64,000 nt of DNA from Serratia fonticola (GCF_001006005.1 NZ_CP011254.1:2976001-3040000), one strand, 5' to 3'; positions 31,998 through 42,373 are shown, counted from the first letter of the stretch. The notes: a model not told the origin generated them from the letters alone. Made by a program: numbers and translations.

Positions 31998-33284
31998 TCA
32001 AACTCCTGATGTTTCGGCTGCGCGATACTGTTTGTCCAGAATGCGCAGGAAAGGCAGATAAAGCATGGCGCCGATCAGCAGGTTAACGATCTGCATCAGG
32101 CTGCCACTCAAATGGCCGGTCACGATAAAGCCACTGATCACCGGTGGCAGCGTCCAGGGGATAAATACCCCGGTAGTGACGGCGACGGCCCCCACCTTCA
32201 TCGCCACGTATTGCACGGTAACCAACACCACCGGCACCAGGTTGAAAGGGATCAACATGATGGGGTTCATGATCACCGGCAGGCCAAACAGGATCGGTTC
32301 ATTAATATTGAAGATTGAGGCCGCCGCCCCCATGCGACCTACTTCGCGGATGCTATTGCTACGGGCAAAGAACAGAATGGCGATCACCAACGACAGAGTG
32401 GCACCAGCACCCCCCATCCAGATCATATCGAAAAACTGTTCGGTAACGATGTGCGGTGGCGTAACCCCGGCCTGGATAGCGGCGATGTTGTCGGTCTGGT
32501 TTTCCATCCACAGCGGACGAATGATGCCGTTGACCATCGAACCGGAGTTGATCCCCACTGACCATAGGATGGTGATACTCAATACCGTCAGCAGCGCGCC
32601 GATATAGGAAGTGCCAAAGTGACGTACCGGCGTAGCGACCACGTTATAAATAAACTGATGAATGGTTTGGTAGCTGGTGTGTTCGAACAGAATACGGATC
32701 GCCAGCACCAGGATAATCACGAACAGAGCAGGCAGCAGAGCGGCGAAGGATTCCTGTACCGCAGGTGGCACGCCTTCGGGCATTTTGATAATCAGTTTGC
32801 GGCGCTTGAGGTAGCAGAACAGTTCGGTCCACAGCAGTGAGCCGATCATCGCCACAAACAGCCCCTTGCTGCCGATCCACTCGGTCGGGATCACATTGAT
32901 ATTACCCAAGGCTTCTACCTTGATAAACGGCGTGAGGATCAGGAAACACACCAGCGACAGAATACCGCTGGAGACGCGGTCCTCGTCATAATGTTCCGCC
33001 AGGCGGTAAGCGGTAAGGAAGCTGACAAACAGCGACATGGTGGAGAACACCGCGTTGAACGGGATCTCGATGATATTGCTCCAGCTGGCGCCAAACAGGC
33101 CTGCCATAAACTGCTGGTAACCCTGATTGGGGAACGACGAAATCACCAGCAGGATAGAGCCGACGATAATGAACGGCATAAAGGAAACATAGGCACCGCG
33201 GATGGCACACAAATGCCGCTGCTGTGCGGCCTTGGCCGCCAGAGGCATCAGCTTGGCTTCAAGAAATCCCAGAACGTTGTTCAT
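31998..33284 (-). CDS. PTS lactose/cellobiose-family IIC permease
   Basis: A 428-residue inner-membrane sugar transporter of the EIIC Lac/Chb family with about ten hydrophobic segments (SFMPFIIVGSILLVISSF near the N terminus). The conserved loop NEPILFGLPVIMNP, which includes the catalytic glutamate of this family, is intact. No IIA or IIB domain is fused; these are encoded at the end of the same operon. As first gene it faces a divergent regulator gene across a 179-base gap containing inverted repeats. Confidence 0.92.
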   Translation of the reverse strand: MNNVLGFLEAKLMPLAAKAAQQRHLCAIRGAYVSFMPFIIVGSILLVISSFPNQGYQQFMAGLFGASWSNIIEIPFNAVFSTMSLFVSFLTAYRLAEHYDEDRVSSGILSLVCFLILTPFIKVEALGNINVIPTEWIGSKGLFVAMIGSLLWTELFCYLKRRKLIIKMPEGVPPAVQESFAALLPALFVIILVLAIRILFEHTSYQTIHQFIYNVVATPVRHFGTSYIGALLTVLSITILWSVGINSGSMVNGIIRPLWMENQTDNIAAIQAGVTPPHIVTEQFFDMIWMGGAGATLSLVIAILFFARSNSIREVGRMGAAASIFNINEPILFGLPVIMNPIMLIPFNLVPVVLVTVQYVAMKVGAVAVTTGVFIPWTLPPVISGFIVTGHLSGSLMQIVNLLIGAMLYLPFLRILDKQYRAAETSGV

Positions 33285-33375
33285 GCTAAACCCCGTAGGT
33301 ATGCTTATTGGAGAAAAACAGGTAAGGGTGGCGACTTATTGGCTGGGATTATCAGTGAATGGATTTTAAAGAAAG

Positions 33376-33402
33376 GTGAATCAGTTCACAGTGTGAGGTG
33401 AA
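33376..33402. promoter_or_regulatory. Candidate operator between the PTS operon and its divergent regulator
   Basis: GTGAA (33376-33380), TTCAC (33385-33389) and GTGAA (33398-33402) form alternating inverted half-sites: GTGAA-tcag-TTCAC is a perfect palindrome and the third copy adds a second. They lie midway between the two divergent starts. Confidence 0.5.
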
Positions 33403-33463
33403 TTTATAAAATATCTCACAAGATTAGTTATGATAGGACATCAATTTTAGTGTGGAGTCCACG

Positions 33464-34336
33464 ATGGAAATCAAGCTGCATGCCAATGCGACCACCACCC
33501 CACGAGTGCGGCGTTATATCCAGCAATCGGATAAAAGTGACCGCGTTTTGGCGCAGGAGCTGGGCATCTCCGTGGCGACAGTACGCCGTTGGCGGCAGCG
33601 CCAGGATGTCGCCGATCGCCATACGGTGCCAAAAACTACCCGCAAACTGCTGACGGACGAGCAGAGTTTGCTTATCAACTGGCTGAGACAAAAATTACAG
33701 TTGCCGTTGGATGAGCTGCTGGTGGTGGTGAATCAGGGGATGCAACAGCCGATCTCCCGTGCGGGTTTGGATCGCTATCTACGCGGCGTGGGCCAGCGCG
33801 GTGAGGAACAGAGCAGGGTGCTACGCGGTAAAAAGGCGGTGAAGGCTGGTGAACTGCCGGTAACTCTCGCCCTTTTTTATCAACGAATTAGCCTATCGGC
33901 CGAGGATGGCGGCGAACAGCACCTCTTGTGGGCCGAAGAGAAGGTCAGCGGCTGGCTGAGTGCACGAGCCTTTGCGGGCGCTTCGCCGATGCTGGTGGTC
34001 AACTGGCTGAAGGAACTGTTACCGCACTGCCCAGGCGATATACAATCTATTGAGACTGAAAATAAAAAGCTGTTCGGCAATAGCGAGTCTCAGACCCATC
34101 CCCTACAGCTATGGTGTCGGGAGCAGGGGATTACGCTGCAACAACCCGCGCTACCGCAAATGGAGATTGTGCTGCGGCTTGAAAGCCAACTGGCGCAGTT
34201 GCTACCGGCGGCGGAGAACTCATCACTAGACAACGTGTTGCAGGCGCTCTGTGCCAGCTATAACCAACACTGGCCACAGAAGAAGCTGGGTGGCCTGACG
34301 CCCACCGCATTCTGGTTACAGCATCGACCAGGTTAA
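33464..34336 (+). CDS. Transposase-derived helix-turn-helix protein, probable regulator of the PTS operon
   Basis: A 290-residue protein starting [20 protein letters not shown]. The N-terminal 70 residues carry a helix-turn-helix ([20 protein letters not shown]) like that of IS481/IS3-type transposases. The rest follows the outline of an rve integrase core and ends with the transposase-like [20 protein letters not shown]. The acidic DDE residues are not all in place: the usual TDNG-type motif reads IETENKKL and the PQ..G.VER helix reads [11 protein letters not shown]. It therefore looks like a domesticated, inactive transposase. GGAG precedes the ATG. It is divergent from the PTS operon; its stop overlaps that of yafC. 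Confidence 0.75.
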   Translation: MEIKLHANATTTPRVRRYIQQSDKSDRVLAQELGISVATVRRWRQRQDVADRHTVPKTTRKLLTDEQSLLINWLRQKLQLPLDELLVVVNQGMQQPISRAGLDRYLRGVGQRGEEQSRVLRGKKAVKAGELPVTLALFYQRISLSAEDGGEQHLLWAEEKVSGWLSARAFAGASPMLVVNWLKELLPHCPGDIQSIETENKKLFGNSESQTHPLQLWCREQGITLQQPALPQMEIVLRLESQLAQLLPAAENSSLDNVLQALCASYNQHWPQKKLGGLTPTAFWLQHRPG

Positions 34337-35223
34337 CGGGGTGCCAGGCTTTCGCTAAGAAAGTCGATAAAGCTGCGTAGGCGGTTGCTTACGGCACTGT
34401 CGCTGTAATAAACCGCATTCACCGGTACGGCAACCGGCAGCGTCTCCTCGACCAGGATCTGCACTAAGTCCCCACGCTGAATATCCTCATCGATCATAAA
34501 GTTAGACAGGCAGGCGATGCCGTTGCCATGCAGACAAAGGTGGCGCTGTGTTTCTCCGCTGTTGGTAGTCAGCCCCGGTGTAATCTCCAACTGCCGGCCA
34601 TCGGCGCAGGCTAATGGCCAGCGGTTCAGGTTGGGCAGATCGTTGAAGCCGATGCAGCAGTGTTGCGCCAGCTCCTCCACGCTTTGCGGGGTACCGAACT
34701 GTTGCAGATAGGCCGGTGACGTCACAATTTTTCGATAGCTGGTCATCAGTTTGCGCGCCTTCAAACTTGAGTCTGTGAGTTCCCCTACGCGGATGGCAAT
34801 GTCGACCTTGCGCTCAATCAGGTTGATAAAGGTTTCTGAAGAGACCAGAGAGAGCGACATTTCCGGGTAGCGGGCACGAAACTCGCCAACCAATGGGGTC
34901 AGCACGTGCAACACGACCGGCGTTGCGGCATCCACGCGCAACAGGCCCTGGGGCCGCTGGCGGCTCTCCATCAGCGCATTTTCCGCCGCGGCCATATCGC
35001 TCAGGACTTTCTGCACCTGGCGGAAATAGTTTTCTCCCTCCTGCGTCAGGCTGATCTGGCGGGTGGTGCGATTGAGCAGCGTGACCCCCAGCTTACTTTC
35101 CAGCTTTTTAACCGTACGGCTGACCACCGAGTTCGCCTGTTCCAAGTGCTCCGCCGCGCGGCTGAAGCTACCGCATTCCACCACGGTGACAAAGGTGATC
35201 AGTTCATCCGAATTTGCCTTCAT
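34333..35223 (-). CDS. yafC: LysR-family transcriptional regulator YafC
   Basis: A 296-residue LysR-type regulator with an N-terminal winged helix ([25 protein letters not shown], about 18-42) and a substrate-binding domain from about 90. It aligns closely with E. coli YafC (for example [16 protein letters not shown] and [19 protein letters not shown]). The effector is unknown. It is divergent from an MFS transporter gene 105 bases away and probably controls it. Confidence 0.88.
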   Translation of the reverse strand: MKANSDELITFVTVVECGSFSRAAEHLEQANSVVSRTVKKLESKLGVTLLNRTTRQISLTQEGENYFRQVQKVLSDMAAAENALMESRQRPQGLLRVDAATPVVLHVLTPLVGEFRARYPEMSLSLVSSETFINLIERKVDIAIRVGELTDSSLKARKLMTSYRKIVTSPAYLQQFGTPQSVEELAQHCCIGFNDLPNLNRWPLACADGRQLEITPGLTTNSGETQRHLCLHGNGIACLSNFMIDEDIQRGDLVQILVEETLPVAVPVNAVYYSDSAVSNRLRSFIDFLSESLAPR

Positions 35224-35328
35224 TGTTGCTCCGTCAGCAAAATTTATTTGAAATTTTGAGCATTTTTATCATTTAAGCACAGGCAGATAATCACCGCTAT
35301 CAACCCGAACGCTATTTTGGAGTTAGCA

Positions 35329-36504
35329 ATGCCTCTCGCTTTACTTGCCTTGACCATCAGTGCCTATGCCATCGGCACCACGGAGTTTGTGATTGTCGGA
35401 TTGATCCCGACCATCGCCGAGCAGTTGAACGTCACTGTGCCCTCCGCAGGGCTGCTGGTGACCCTTTACGCCATTGGGGTGGCGATCGGCGCGCCGGTAC
35501 TGACCGCTTTAACCGGCCGAGTGCCGCGCAAGATGCTGCTGGTGGGCCTGATGGTGCTGTTCACCCTTGGCAACCTGCTGGCCTGGCAGTCACCGAGCTA
35601 TGAGTCACTGGTGGTTGCTCGTTTACTGACTGGCCTGGCGCACGGGGTGTTTTTCTCGGTGGGTTCGACGATTGCCACTAGCCTGGTAGCCAAAGAGAAG
35701 GCGGCAACGGCCATCGCCATCATGTTTGGTGGCTTGACCGTTGCGCTGGTGACCGGCGTGCCGTTAGGCACCTTTATCGGCCAGCACTTCGGCTGGCGTG
35801 AGACCTTCCTGGCGGTGTCGTTGATTGGCATGGTGGCGATTATTGCCAGCCTGATCCTGATCCCGAATAACATCAAGAACCAGGCCAGAGCCAGCATCCG
35901 CGATCAGCTGCAAGTGCTAACTCACCCGCGCCTGCTGCTGATTTACGCTGTTACCGCACTGGGCTACGGCGGGGTATTTACGACCTTCACCTTCCTGGCG
36001 CCGATGATGCAGGAGCTGGCTGGCTTTTCGGCTCCGGCCGTCAGTTGGATTTTGCTGGCCTATGGCATAGCGGTAGCCATCGGTAACATTTGGGGCGGCA
36101 AGCTGGCCGACCGTCATGGCGCGGTACGGGCATTGAGCTTTATCTTTGCCGCATTAGCCGCCTTGCTGTTGGTGTTTCAGTTTACAGCAAGCCACAGCAT
36201 CGCCGCGTTGCTGACGGTGGTGGTGATGGGGATATTTGCCTTTGGCAATGTCCCGGGCTTGCAGGTTTATGTGGTGCAGAAGGCCGAGCAGTACACACCG
36301 AACGCGGTGGACGTTGCTTCTGGCCTGAATATCGCGGCTTTTAACGTGGGGATCGCACTGGGCTCCGTGATTGGCGGACAGACCGTGGCCTCACTAGGGT
36401 TGGCGCAAACGCCTTGGATCGGGGCGCTGATTGTGGTGGGGGCATTGTTACTGATTGGTCTCAGTGGCCGCTTGGATAAACAATACCCACGGCAGTTCGC
36501 CTGA
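35329..36504 (+). CDS. MFS transporter, DHA1/AraJ-like efflux family
   Basis: A 391-residue inner-membrane protein with twelve hydrophobic segments and the MFS signatures GTTEFVIVGLIPTIA in helix 1, LTGLAHGVFFSVG and GGLTVALVTGVPLGTFIGQ. It belongs to the AraJ/YdhP group of proton-driven exporters; the substrate cannot be told. The ATG at 35329 follows TTGGAG. It is divergent from yafC, an arrangement typical for a LysR regulator and its target. E. coli has no transporter gene between yafC and yafD. Confidence 0.87.
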   Translation: MPLALLALTISAYAIGTTEFVIVGLIPTIAEQLNVTVPSAGLLVTLYAIGVAIGAPVLTALTGRVPRKMLLVGLMVLFTLGNLLAWQSPSYESLVVARLLTGLAHGVFFSVGSTIATSLVAKEKAATAIAIMFGGLTVALVTGVPLGTFIGQHFGWRETFLAVSLIGMVAIIASLILIPNNIKNQARASIRDQLQVLTHPRLLLIYAVTALGYGGVFTTFTFLAPMMQELAGFSAPAVSWILLAYGIAVAIGNIWGGKLADRHGAVRALSFIFAALAALLLVFQFTASHSIAALLTVVVMGIFAFGNVPGLQVYVVQKAEQYTPNAVDVASGLNIAAFNVGIALGSVIGGQTVASLGLAQTPWIGALIVVGALLLIGLSGRLDKQYPRQFA

Positions 36505-36524
36505 TCCCATCTTGCACTCTTCTT

Positions 36525-36548
36525 GGCCCGCATTGGTGGGCCTTTTCG
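36525..36548 (+). terminator. Terminator of the MFS transporter gene
   Basis: GGCCC (36525-36529) pairs with GGGCC (36538-36542), followed by TTTTC. The stem is short but GC-only. Confidence 0.6.
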
Positions 36549-36730
36549 CATTCAGCGCGAACCTTTACAGACACATACACGGCATTGATTGAAATCGGCC
36601 CGCCTTGCCCCTATAACTGGATCTCTAAAAGCCATGTTGGCAGAGCCGCTCAGGCGTATACTCAATTTAGTCTTGGTAGCCATGTTGCTATCAACGTGAT
36701 CTTCATCCGAACGGGAAATAGGCGAATAAC

Positions 36731-37525
36731 GTGCCGAAACGAACTTATGCAATGAGGTATGTTGCGGGCCAGCCAGTTGAACGGATTTTCCCTGGTGCCA
36801 TCAATCAGCCGCTACCGCCCGGGGCCGCCTTACCTACGTCTGGCGCGCTGCGGGTGATGGTATGGAATATTTTCAAACAGCAGCGTGCCGATTGGCTTTC
36901 GGTATTGAAAGACTTCGGTAAAGATGCGCAGCTGGTGCTATTGCAGGAGGCGCAGACCACGCCGGAATTGGTCAGCTTTGCCACTTCTAACTATCTGGCT
37001 GCCGATCAGGTGCCCGCCTTTGTGTTGCCGCAACACCCTTCTGGTGTGATGACGCTGGCGGCGGCACATCCGGTGTATTGTTGCCCGCTGCGCGAACGGG
37101 AGCCGCTGCTGCGTTTGGCCAAGTCGGCGTTGATCACCGTCTACCCTTTATTAGATGGTCAGCTGTTGATGGTCGTGAATATCCACGCGGTGAACTTTAG
37201 CCTGGGAGTGGATGTTTACAGCAAACAGCTTGGCCCGATTGGTGAGCAGATAGCCCTCCATCGGGGTCCGGTGATCATGGCGGGGGATTTTAACGCCTGG
37301 AGCCGCAAGCGTATCAACGCGCTGTATCAATTTGCCAGCGATATGGCGTTGCACGAGGTCAACTTCGCCGACGATCATCGCCGTAAAGCCTTTGGCCGCC
37401 CGTTGGATTTTATCTTTTACCGCAACCTGGGCGTTACAGAGGCCTCGGTGCTGGTGACTCAGGCCTCAGACCACAATCCGCTGCTGGTGGAGTTCCATTC
37501 GCAAACCGATAAACCGGTCTGGTAG
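36731..37525 (+). CDS. yafD: YafD, endonuclease/exonuclease/phosphatase-family protein
   Basis: A 264-residue protein nearly colinear with E. coli YafD (266). The metal-dependent hydrolase motifs are [21 protein letters not shown] (catalytic Glu), [17 protein letters not shown] and [10 protein letters not shown] (terminal Asp-His). The physiological substrate is unknown; E. coli YafD has been linked to serum resistance. Translation begins at a GTG (36731). Confidence 0.92.
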   Translation: MPKRTYAMRYVAGQPVERIFPGAINQPLPPGAALPTSGALRVMVWNIFKQQRADWLSVLKDFGKDAQLVLLQEAQTTPELVSFATSNYLAADQVPAFVLPQHPSGVMTLAAAHPVYCCPLREREPLLRLAKSALITVYPLLDGQLLMVVNIHAVNFSLGVDVYSKQLGPIGEQIALHRGPVIMAGDFNAWSRKRINALYQFASDMALHEVNFADDHRRKAFGRPLDFIFYRNLGVTEASVLVTQASDHNPLLVEFHSQTDKPVW

Positions 37526-37540
37526 CGAAATTTGGCCAAT

Positions 37541-37570
37541 AAAAAAGCATCCCGAGGGATGCTTTTTTTG
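37541..37570. terminator. Bidirectional terminator between yafD and mltD
   Basis: AAAAGCATCCC and GGGATGCTTTT form a stem with a very short loop and T-rich tails on both strands. Confidence 0.88.
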
Positions 37571-37580
37571 TGGCGAAAAC

Positions 37581-38954
37581 TTAGGTTTCCGGCGACGATT
37601 TGTTGCTGACAAACAGCGTCAGCTTCACACCAGGTTGCAAACTGCTGGCTTTGCCGATCGTTGAGTTCCAACGCATCACGTCGTTAATTTCGACGCCGTG
37701 ACGACGTGCAATGCTGGATAGCGAATCACCTTTACGCACTTGGTAGGTGATGCTGCTGTTATCTCTGGCATTGCTGGCCACTTGCAGGGTTTGCCCAACT
37801 TTCAGCGTGCTCTTGCCACGCAAATTGTTCCAACTCTGCAAATCGCTGGTCTTAACGTTCAACCGTTTGGCGATGGTGGATAACGTATCGCCGGAGCGAA
37901 CCTTATACGCACTTCCGCCTGACAGGCCGCTGTTCTTCGCCAACTGGGTGGTTGGTAATGTTGCAGCTATCTGTCCGTCGGCCAACGAGTCTTTCAACTG
38001 TGCGGCATTCTTTTTGGGAACCATGATGTAATGGGGCCCATTAGGTGCCGTAACGCCTTTCTTGTAGCCAGGGTTATAAGCCTTCATCTTGGTGAGAGAA
38101 AGCCCAGACATCTCTGCCGCCTGAGTCAGCTGGATCTGCTGACCGACATCAATACGCGCCAGTGCACGGGTTTCGTCAGTTTTTGGCAACTTGACGCCGT
38201 ACTTTTTGCTGTGCTTGATGATATCGCTCAGTGCCAGCATTTTCGGGACATAGATTGACGTTTCACGCGGAAGCGACAATGCCCAGAACTCGGTGGACTT
38301 ACCCTTACGTTTATTCGCCTTAACCGCCTGCATGACTCGGCCTTCACCACTGTTATACGCGGCGATGGTCAATAACCAGTCACCGTCAAACATGCGGTTC
38401 AAACGCTCCATCATGTTAAGCGCAGCAGTCGTCGAGGCCACAACATCACGGCGCCCGTCATACCACTGATTGTTTTTCAAACCATAATTGCGACCCGTTT
38501 GCGGCACGATCTGCCATAGCCCTGCGGCATTGGCACTTGACGTGGCGTGAGGGTCAAAAGCGCTCTCCACTATGGGTAGCAGTACCAGTTCCATCGGCAT
38601 ATTGCGTTTCTTAATCTGCCCGACTATCCAGTACATGTACGGCTCTGCCCGTAGTGTTACATCGTGGAGATAGCTCTTACTTTTTAAATATTTTCTTTTT
38701 TGTTCACGGATCCGGTCGTTTTCCGGAACCTCCATCTTCAGCTCGTCGCTAATGAAGTTCCACAGGTTCTGCTGAGCGGCGCTATTGTTACTGTCTAGCC
38801 ACCGTGCCGAACTCGCTGTGTACTCTCCTGCTTCACTTTCTTGACCTGCCGAAGACAGACTCTGTGCATGTTGCTTTGGCGCCGGTACATCCTGCCAGGA
38901 TGACTGGCAACCAACCAACAAGACCGAGGCGAGAAGTATCGCTTTAGCCTTCAT
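37581..38954 (-). CDS. mltD: Membrane-bound lytic murein transglycosylase D
   Basis: MltD cuts peptidoglycan glycan strands, forming 1,6-anhydroMurNAc ends, from the outer membrane. The 457-residue precursor starts MKAKAILLASVLLVGCQ, a lipoprotein signal with acylated Cys16. The SLT domain carries the catalytic Glu130 in LLPIVESAFDPHA and the NAAGLWQIVP and IAAYNSGEGRV motifs. Two clear LysM repeats follow (about 345-392 and 402-449). The frame open to 39017 was cut back to the lipoprotein start at 38954. It is followed upstream by gloB, as in E. coli. Confidence 0.96.
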   Translation of the reverse strand: MKAKAILLASVLLVGCQSSWQDVPAPKQHAQSLSSAGQESEAGEYTASSARWLDSNNSAAQQNLWNFISDELKMEVPENDRIREQKRKYLKSKSYLHDVTLRAEPYMYWIVGQIKKRNMPMELVLLPIVESAFDPHATSSANAAGLWQIVPQTGRNYGLKNNQWYDGRRDVVASTTAALNMMERLNRMFDGDWLLTIAAYNSGEGRVMQAVKANKRKGKSTEFWALSLPRETSIYVPKMLALSDIIKHSKKYGVKLPKTDETRALARIDVGQQIQLTQAAEMSGLSLTKMKAYNPGYKKGVTAPNGPHYIMVPKKNAAQLKDSLADGQIAATLPTTQLAKNSGLSGGSAYKVRSGDTLSTIAKRLNVKTSDLQSWNNLRGKSTLKVGQTLQVASNARDNSSITYQVRKGDSLSSIARRHGVEINDVMRWNSTIGKASSLQPGVKLTLFVSNKSSPET

Positions 38955-39025
38955 GTGTGTGTCAATATAGTTGCTTAAAAGACGAGCAAGGATACTTTGC
39001 TTCGCCAAAAAACACAACTAAAAGC

Positions 39026-39781
39026 TTAGAAGGCATCCTTGCGCAGGCGTAATTCGGAAAAAACCGAATGAAGCTGACTCGGCGGCGAATTAAAGCCTAT
39101 TTCCTTTTGTAAATCAGTGTCATGGCAGCGTAAAAATAGATTAATTTTACGCTCTAATTGCAACGTTGTGGGCAGGCTGGGTACTCCTTTTGCCCTTGAT
39201 TGCTCAATTTGTTGCTGATATGTTTCAATCTGGCGGTCTTGCGGTAAAATTGTCCTGGCAAACTTAAGGTTTGAGAGCGTGTACTCGTGTGCGCAACAAA
39301 TTAGGGTTTCGTCGGGAAGTTGCGCGAGCCGTTGAAATGAGTGGTACATTTGCTCTGCCGTCCCTTCAAAAAGCCGTCCGCAGCCCGCAGAAAAAAGCGT
39401 ATCTCCACAGAAAAGATAAGGTGCACTGTAGAATGCCACGTGACCCAGGGTATGCCCTGGAACCGCGATGGTGGTGTAGCTACGCCCGCCAATTTCCAGG
39501 ATATCGCCATCCTGAACCAACCGATTTGCTCCCTTATTAGCGGTTTCCTGAGGGCCATACACCGGCAGATCCGGATATTGCGCAACGATTTCCGCAACGC
39601 CGCCGACGTGGTCGTGGTGGTGATGGGTCAATAATATGGCATCGGGGGTCAGTTGCCGCTGGGACAACGCCGCCAATACCGGACCAGCTTCGCCGGGATC
39701 GACGATCACACAGCGCCCTTGCTGGTTAGCCAATAACCAAATGTAATTGTCCTGAAAAGCGGGAATGCTGATAAGATTCAT
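39026..39781 (-). CDS. gloB: Hydroxyacylglutathione hydrolase (glyoxalase II)
   Basis: GloB hydrolyses S-lactoylglutathione to lactate and glutathione, the second step of methylglyoxal detoxification. The 251 residues equal E. coli GloB. The metallo-beta-lactamase motif [12 protein letters not shown] supplies the two-metal site, with further ligands in [17 protein letters not shown] and CCAHEYT. It is divergent from yafS. Confidence 0.96.
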   Translation of the reverse strand: MNLISIPAFQDNYIWLLANQQGRCVIVDPGEAGPVLAALSQRQLTPDAILLTHHHHDHVGGVAEIVAQYPDLPVYGPQETANKGANRLVQDGDILEIGGRSYTTIAVPGHTLGHVAFYSAPYLFCGDTLFSAGCGRLFEGTAEQMYHSFQRLAQLPDETLICCAHEYTLSNLKFARTILPQDRQIETYQQQIEQSRAKGVPSLPTTLQLERKINLFLRCHDTDLQKEIGFNSPPSQLHSVFSELRLRKDAF

Positions 39782-39825
39782 GGAACACCTCTCGTTGGCA
39801 ACGGCTTGAAAGAAGATACTAAACC

Positions 39826-40545
39826 ATGAAACCAGCCCAGACTCTACAAAAGCTCACTAGCCCCTACTCCTGGGCCGGGTTGCCGTGGGGCGAATACTAT
39901 CGTGAGGCGTTAGAGCAGCAGTTGCAGCCCTGGTGGCCCAAGATGTTTGGTTTCCATCTGTTGAAGATCGGTAATCTCAGCACTGAGTTGGCTAGCGAAA
40001 AGTGCGCTATCTCGCATCAGGTTAACGTGGGATTGGCCGGGGATAACCTGCATGTGCAGGCCGATCCTTATCAGTTGCCCTTTGCGGCCAAGTCCGTCGA
40101 TGCCTGCTTATTGGCCCATACGCTCTCTTATGCCGATGACCCACACCGTTTGCTGCGTGAGGTCGATCGCGTCATGATTGACGATGGCTGGCTGGTGATC
40201 AGCAGTTTCAACCCTTTTAGCCTGCTAGGCCTGGGGAAGCTGATCCCCCGGTTGCGCAAACGCCAGCCTTACGTCAGCCGGATGTTTACCCAGATGCGTT
40301 TGCTGGACTGGCTCAGTCTGCTCAATTATGAGGTGTTGGATCAGACGCGCTTCCACGTGTTGCCTTGGCAGCGCAAAGGAGGGACTTTCTTGAGTACGCA
40401 TTTACCGGCGCTTGGCTGTATGAGCGTGATTGTAGCCCGCAAGCGAACCTTGCCGCTGACGCCAACGCCGATGAAAGTGGGGGCGAGAAAACACTCTCTC
40501 AGCCGCGCAGTGGGCGCGACCAAGAGTTATCGCAAACTGCCTTAA
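39826..40545 (+). CDS. yafS: YafS, class I SAM-dependent methyltransferase
   Basis: A 239-residue protein aligning with E. coli YafS (240). It has the methyltransferase fold around [45 protein letters not shown] and the [11 protein letters not shown] segment. Its substrate is unknown. Its stop codon overlaps that of rnhA on the other strand by two bases. Confidence 0.9.
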   Translation: MKPAQTLQKLTSPYSWAGLPWGEYYREALEQQLQPWWPKMFGFHLLKIGNLSTELASEKCAISHQVNVGLAGDNLHVQADPYQLPFAAKSVDACLLAHTLSYADDPHRLLREVDRVMIDDGWLVISSFNPFSLLGLGKLIPRLRKRQPYVSRMFTQMRLLDWLSLLNYEVLDQTRFHVLPWQRKGGTFLSTHLPALGCMSVIVARKRTLPLTPTPMKVGARKHSLSRAVGATKSYRKLP

Positions 40546-41009
40546 GCTTCGGGTTTGTAGCCAACGTCGTCCTGCGTCGGGCTGCCAGCTGCATCGCGTG
40601 CCAGCACGTCGCAACGTTCGTTTTCCGGGTGCCCGGCATGGCCTTTGACCCATTCCCAACGGATGGTGTGGCGGGCAATCGCCAGATCCAGGCGCTGCCA
40701 AAGATCGACGTTCTTCACCGGTTTTTTGTCGGCAGTTTTCCAGCCGCGTTTTTTCCAGTTGTGGATCCAACTGGTGATCCCCTGGCGTACGTATTGGCTA
40801 TCGGTGCTCAGCACCACTTCGCAGGGGGTGGTCAAGGCTTCGAGCGCCACAATGGCGGCCATCAGCTCCATGCGGTTATTGGTCGTCAGGTAATAACCCG
40901 CGCTGAACAGTTTCTCGTGCTGTTTATAACGCAAAATTGCGCCGTAACCGCCGGGGCCTGGATTACCAAGGCAAGAGCCGTCGGTGAAAATTTCTACCTG
41001 TTTAAGCAT
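40542..41009 (-). CDS. rnhA: Ribonuclease HI
   Basis: RNase HI cuts the RNA strand of RNA-DNA hybrids. The 155 residues equal E. coli RnhA. The carboxylate active site is present in [17 protein letters not shown] (Asp10), [12 protein letters not shown] (Glu48) and [11 protein letters not shown] (Asp70), with the basic handle region [16 protein letters not shown]. The ATG at 41009 (MLKQVEIF) is the family start. It is divergent from dnaQ with 72 bases between, as in E. coli. Confidence 0.97.
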   Translation of the reverse strand: MLKQVEIFTDGSCLGNPGPGGYGAILRYKQHEKLFSAGYYLTTNNRMELMAAIVALEALTTPCEVVLSTDSQYVRQGITSWIHNWKKRGWKTADKKPVKNVDLWQRLDLAIARHTIRWEWVKGHAGHPENERCDVLARDAAGSPTQDDVGYKPEA

Positions 41010-41081
41010 CTCTGGTAGACTCTTCCTATCAGTTTTATAAAAACCAAGTCTGACATAAACCAGCGCCATGAGCACAGCATT

Positions 41082-41828
41082 ATGATCTCTACACCAACCA
41101 GACAGATCGTTCTCGATACCGAAACCACCGGTATGAACAAGCTAGGGGTTCACTACGAAGGTCACCGTATCATTGAGATCGGGGCCGTTGAGGTGATCAA
41201 CCGTCGCCTGACCGGGCGCCATTTCCACGTTTACGTCAAGCCGGATCGGCTGGTGGATCCGGAAGCCTACGGCGTACACGGTATCAGCGATGAGTTCCTG
41301 GCGGATAAGCCTACTTTCGATCAGATCGCCGCTGAATTTATCGACTTTATCCGTGGTGGCGAGTTAGTCATTCATAACGCAGCGTTCGATATCGGCTTTA
41401 TGGATCACGAGTTCCGCATGTTGCAGCGAGATATCCCGAAGACGGATACTTTCTGCACCATCACCGACAGCCTGTTGATGGCGCGCCGCCTGTTCCCAGG
41501 CAAGCGTAACAACCTCGATGCGCTGTGCAACCGCTATGAGATAGACAACACCAAGCGAACGCTGCACGGCGCTTTGCTCGATGCCGAGATCCTGGCGGAA
41601 GTCTATCTGGCGATGACCGGTGGCCAGACCTCGATGGCTTTCCAGATGGAAGGGGACACCCAGCAGACGGATTCAGCGCAGGATATACAACGCATCCAAC
41701 GCCCGGCTACGGCGATGAAAGTGATCTATGCCAGTGACGCAGAATTGCAGGCTCACGAATCACGTCTGGATCTGGTGCAAAAGAAGGGCGGTAGCTGTCT
41801 GTGGCGTGGTGGCGCAGCAGCCGAATAA
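41082..41828 (+). CDS. dnaQ: DNA polymerase III epsilon subunit (proofreading exonuclease)
   Basis: DnaQ is the 3'-5' exonuclease of the replicase core. The 248 residues contain Exo I ([13 protein letters not shown], Asp12 and Glu14), Exo II ([14 protein letters not shown]) and Exo III ([14 protein letters not shown]). A Gln-rich linker and the C-terminal polymerase-binding tail ([19 protein letters not shown]) follow. It is five residues longer than the E. coli protein, in the linker and at the end. Confidence 0.97.
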   Translation: MISTPTRQIVLDTETTGMNKLGVHYEGHRIIEIGAVEVINRRLTGRHFHVYVKPDRLVDPEAYGVHGISDEFLADKPTFDQIAAEFIDFIRGGELVIHNAAFDIGFMDHEFRMLQRDIPKTDTFCTITDSLLMARRLFPGKRNNLDALCNRYEIDNTKRTLHGALLDAEILAEVYLAMTGGQTSMAFQMEGDTQQTDSAQDIQRIQRPATAMKVIYASDAELQAHESRLDLVQKKGGSCLWRGGAAAE

Positions 41829-41982
41829 CAGCCTGTCATGATAGAAATGACGCTTAAGTGGCATAATCAACGCGTGTTCGTTGAAAAACTGTGCAAACGA
41901 CTCTTTTTATAAGAAAAGACGTTGACGGAATGGCGAGGCAACCGTAATATTCGGCTCGTTCCCCCGCAAGAGGGAACGTTGC

Positions 41983-42059
41983 GGAGCGGTAGTTCAGTTG
42001 GTTAGAATACCTGCCTGTCACGCAGGGGGTCGCGGGTTCGAGCCCCGTCCGTTCCGCCA
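41983..42059 (+). tRNA. aspV: tRNA-Asp (GTC), downstream of dnaQ
   Basis: A 77-base tRNA with anticodon GTC and encoded CCA, identical to the copy after the rRNA operon. It follows dnaQ, the place of aspV in E. coli, and marks the start of the accessory region. Confidence 0.98.
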
Positions 42060-42067
42060 ACATTCAG

Positions 42068-42104
42068 AAGCCCTGAGTTAGCAATAACTCAGGGCTTCGT
42101 CTTT
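42068..42104 (+). terminator. Terminator after tRNA-Asp
   Basis: AAGCCCTGAGTTA and TAACTCAGGGCTT form a 13-base stem with loop GCAA, followed by CGTCTTTT. Confidence 0.88.
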
Positions 42105-42182
42105 TCTATTGTGCCGTCTTCACACCTTCCTCCCCCCGTTGGCTTTTGCTGAAAAAACCGCAAAGATATTTCATTTTTTATT

Positions 42183-42201
42183 GATAATGATTACTATTTC
42201 C
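42183..42201. promoter_or_regulatory. Fur box upstream of the stand-alone condensation domain gene
   Basis: GATAATGATTACTATTTCC matches 15 of 19 bases of the palindromic Fur consensus. It lies about 170 bases before the first siderophore gene and implies repression by Fe2+-Fur. Confidence 0.75.
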
Positions 42202-42373
42202 ATTAATGGGTGGGCTACTCATCCTGTCAGATTGAGCAAACACTTCTTTTTATTTTCAGTGCTGAGCATGTCGTGAGCTACACATCGTTCTCTGGGATGA
42301 AGCAGGGCGTTCACCGGGTGGTGAATAAAACGTCGCTGTTTCACAACACTGAAAAACTGAAAAGGGATGGAAC

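Noticed and set aside
40365-41018. Plus-strand ORF of 217 codons covering rnhA
   Set aside because: It is antisense to rnhA and the end of yafS, which are conserved to full length; no homology and no ribosome-binding site.
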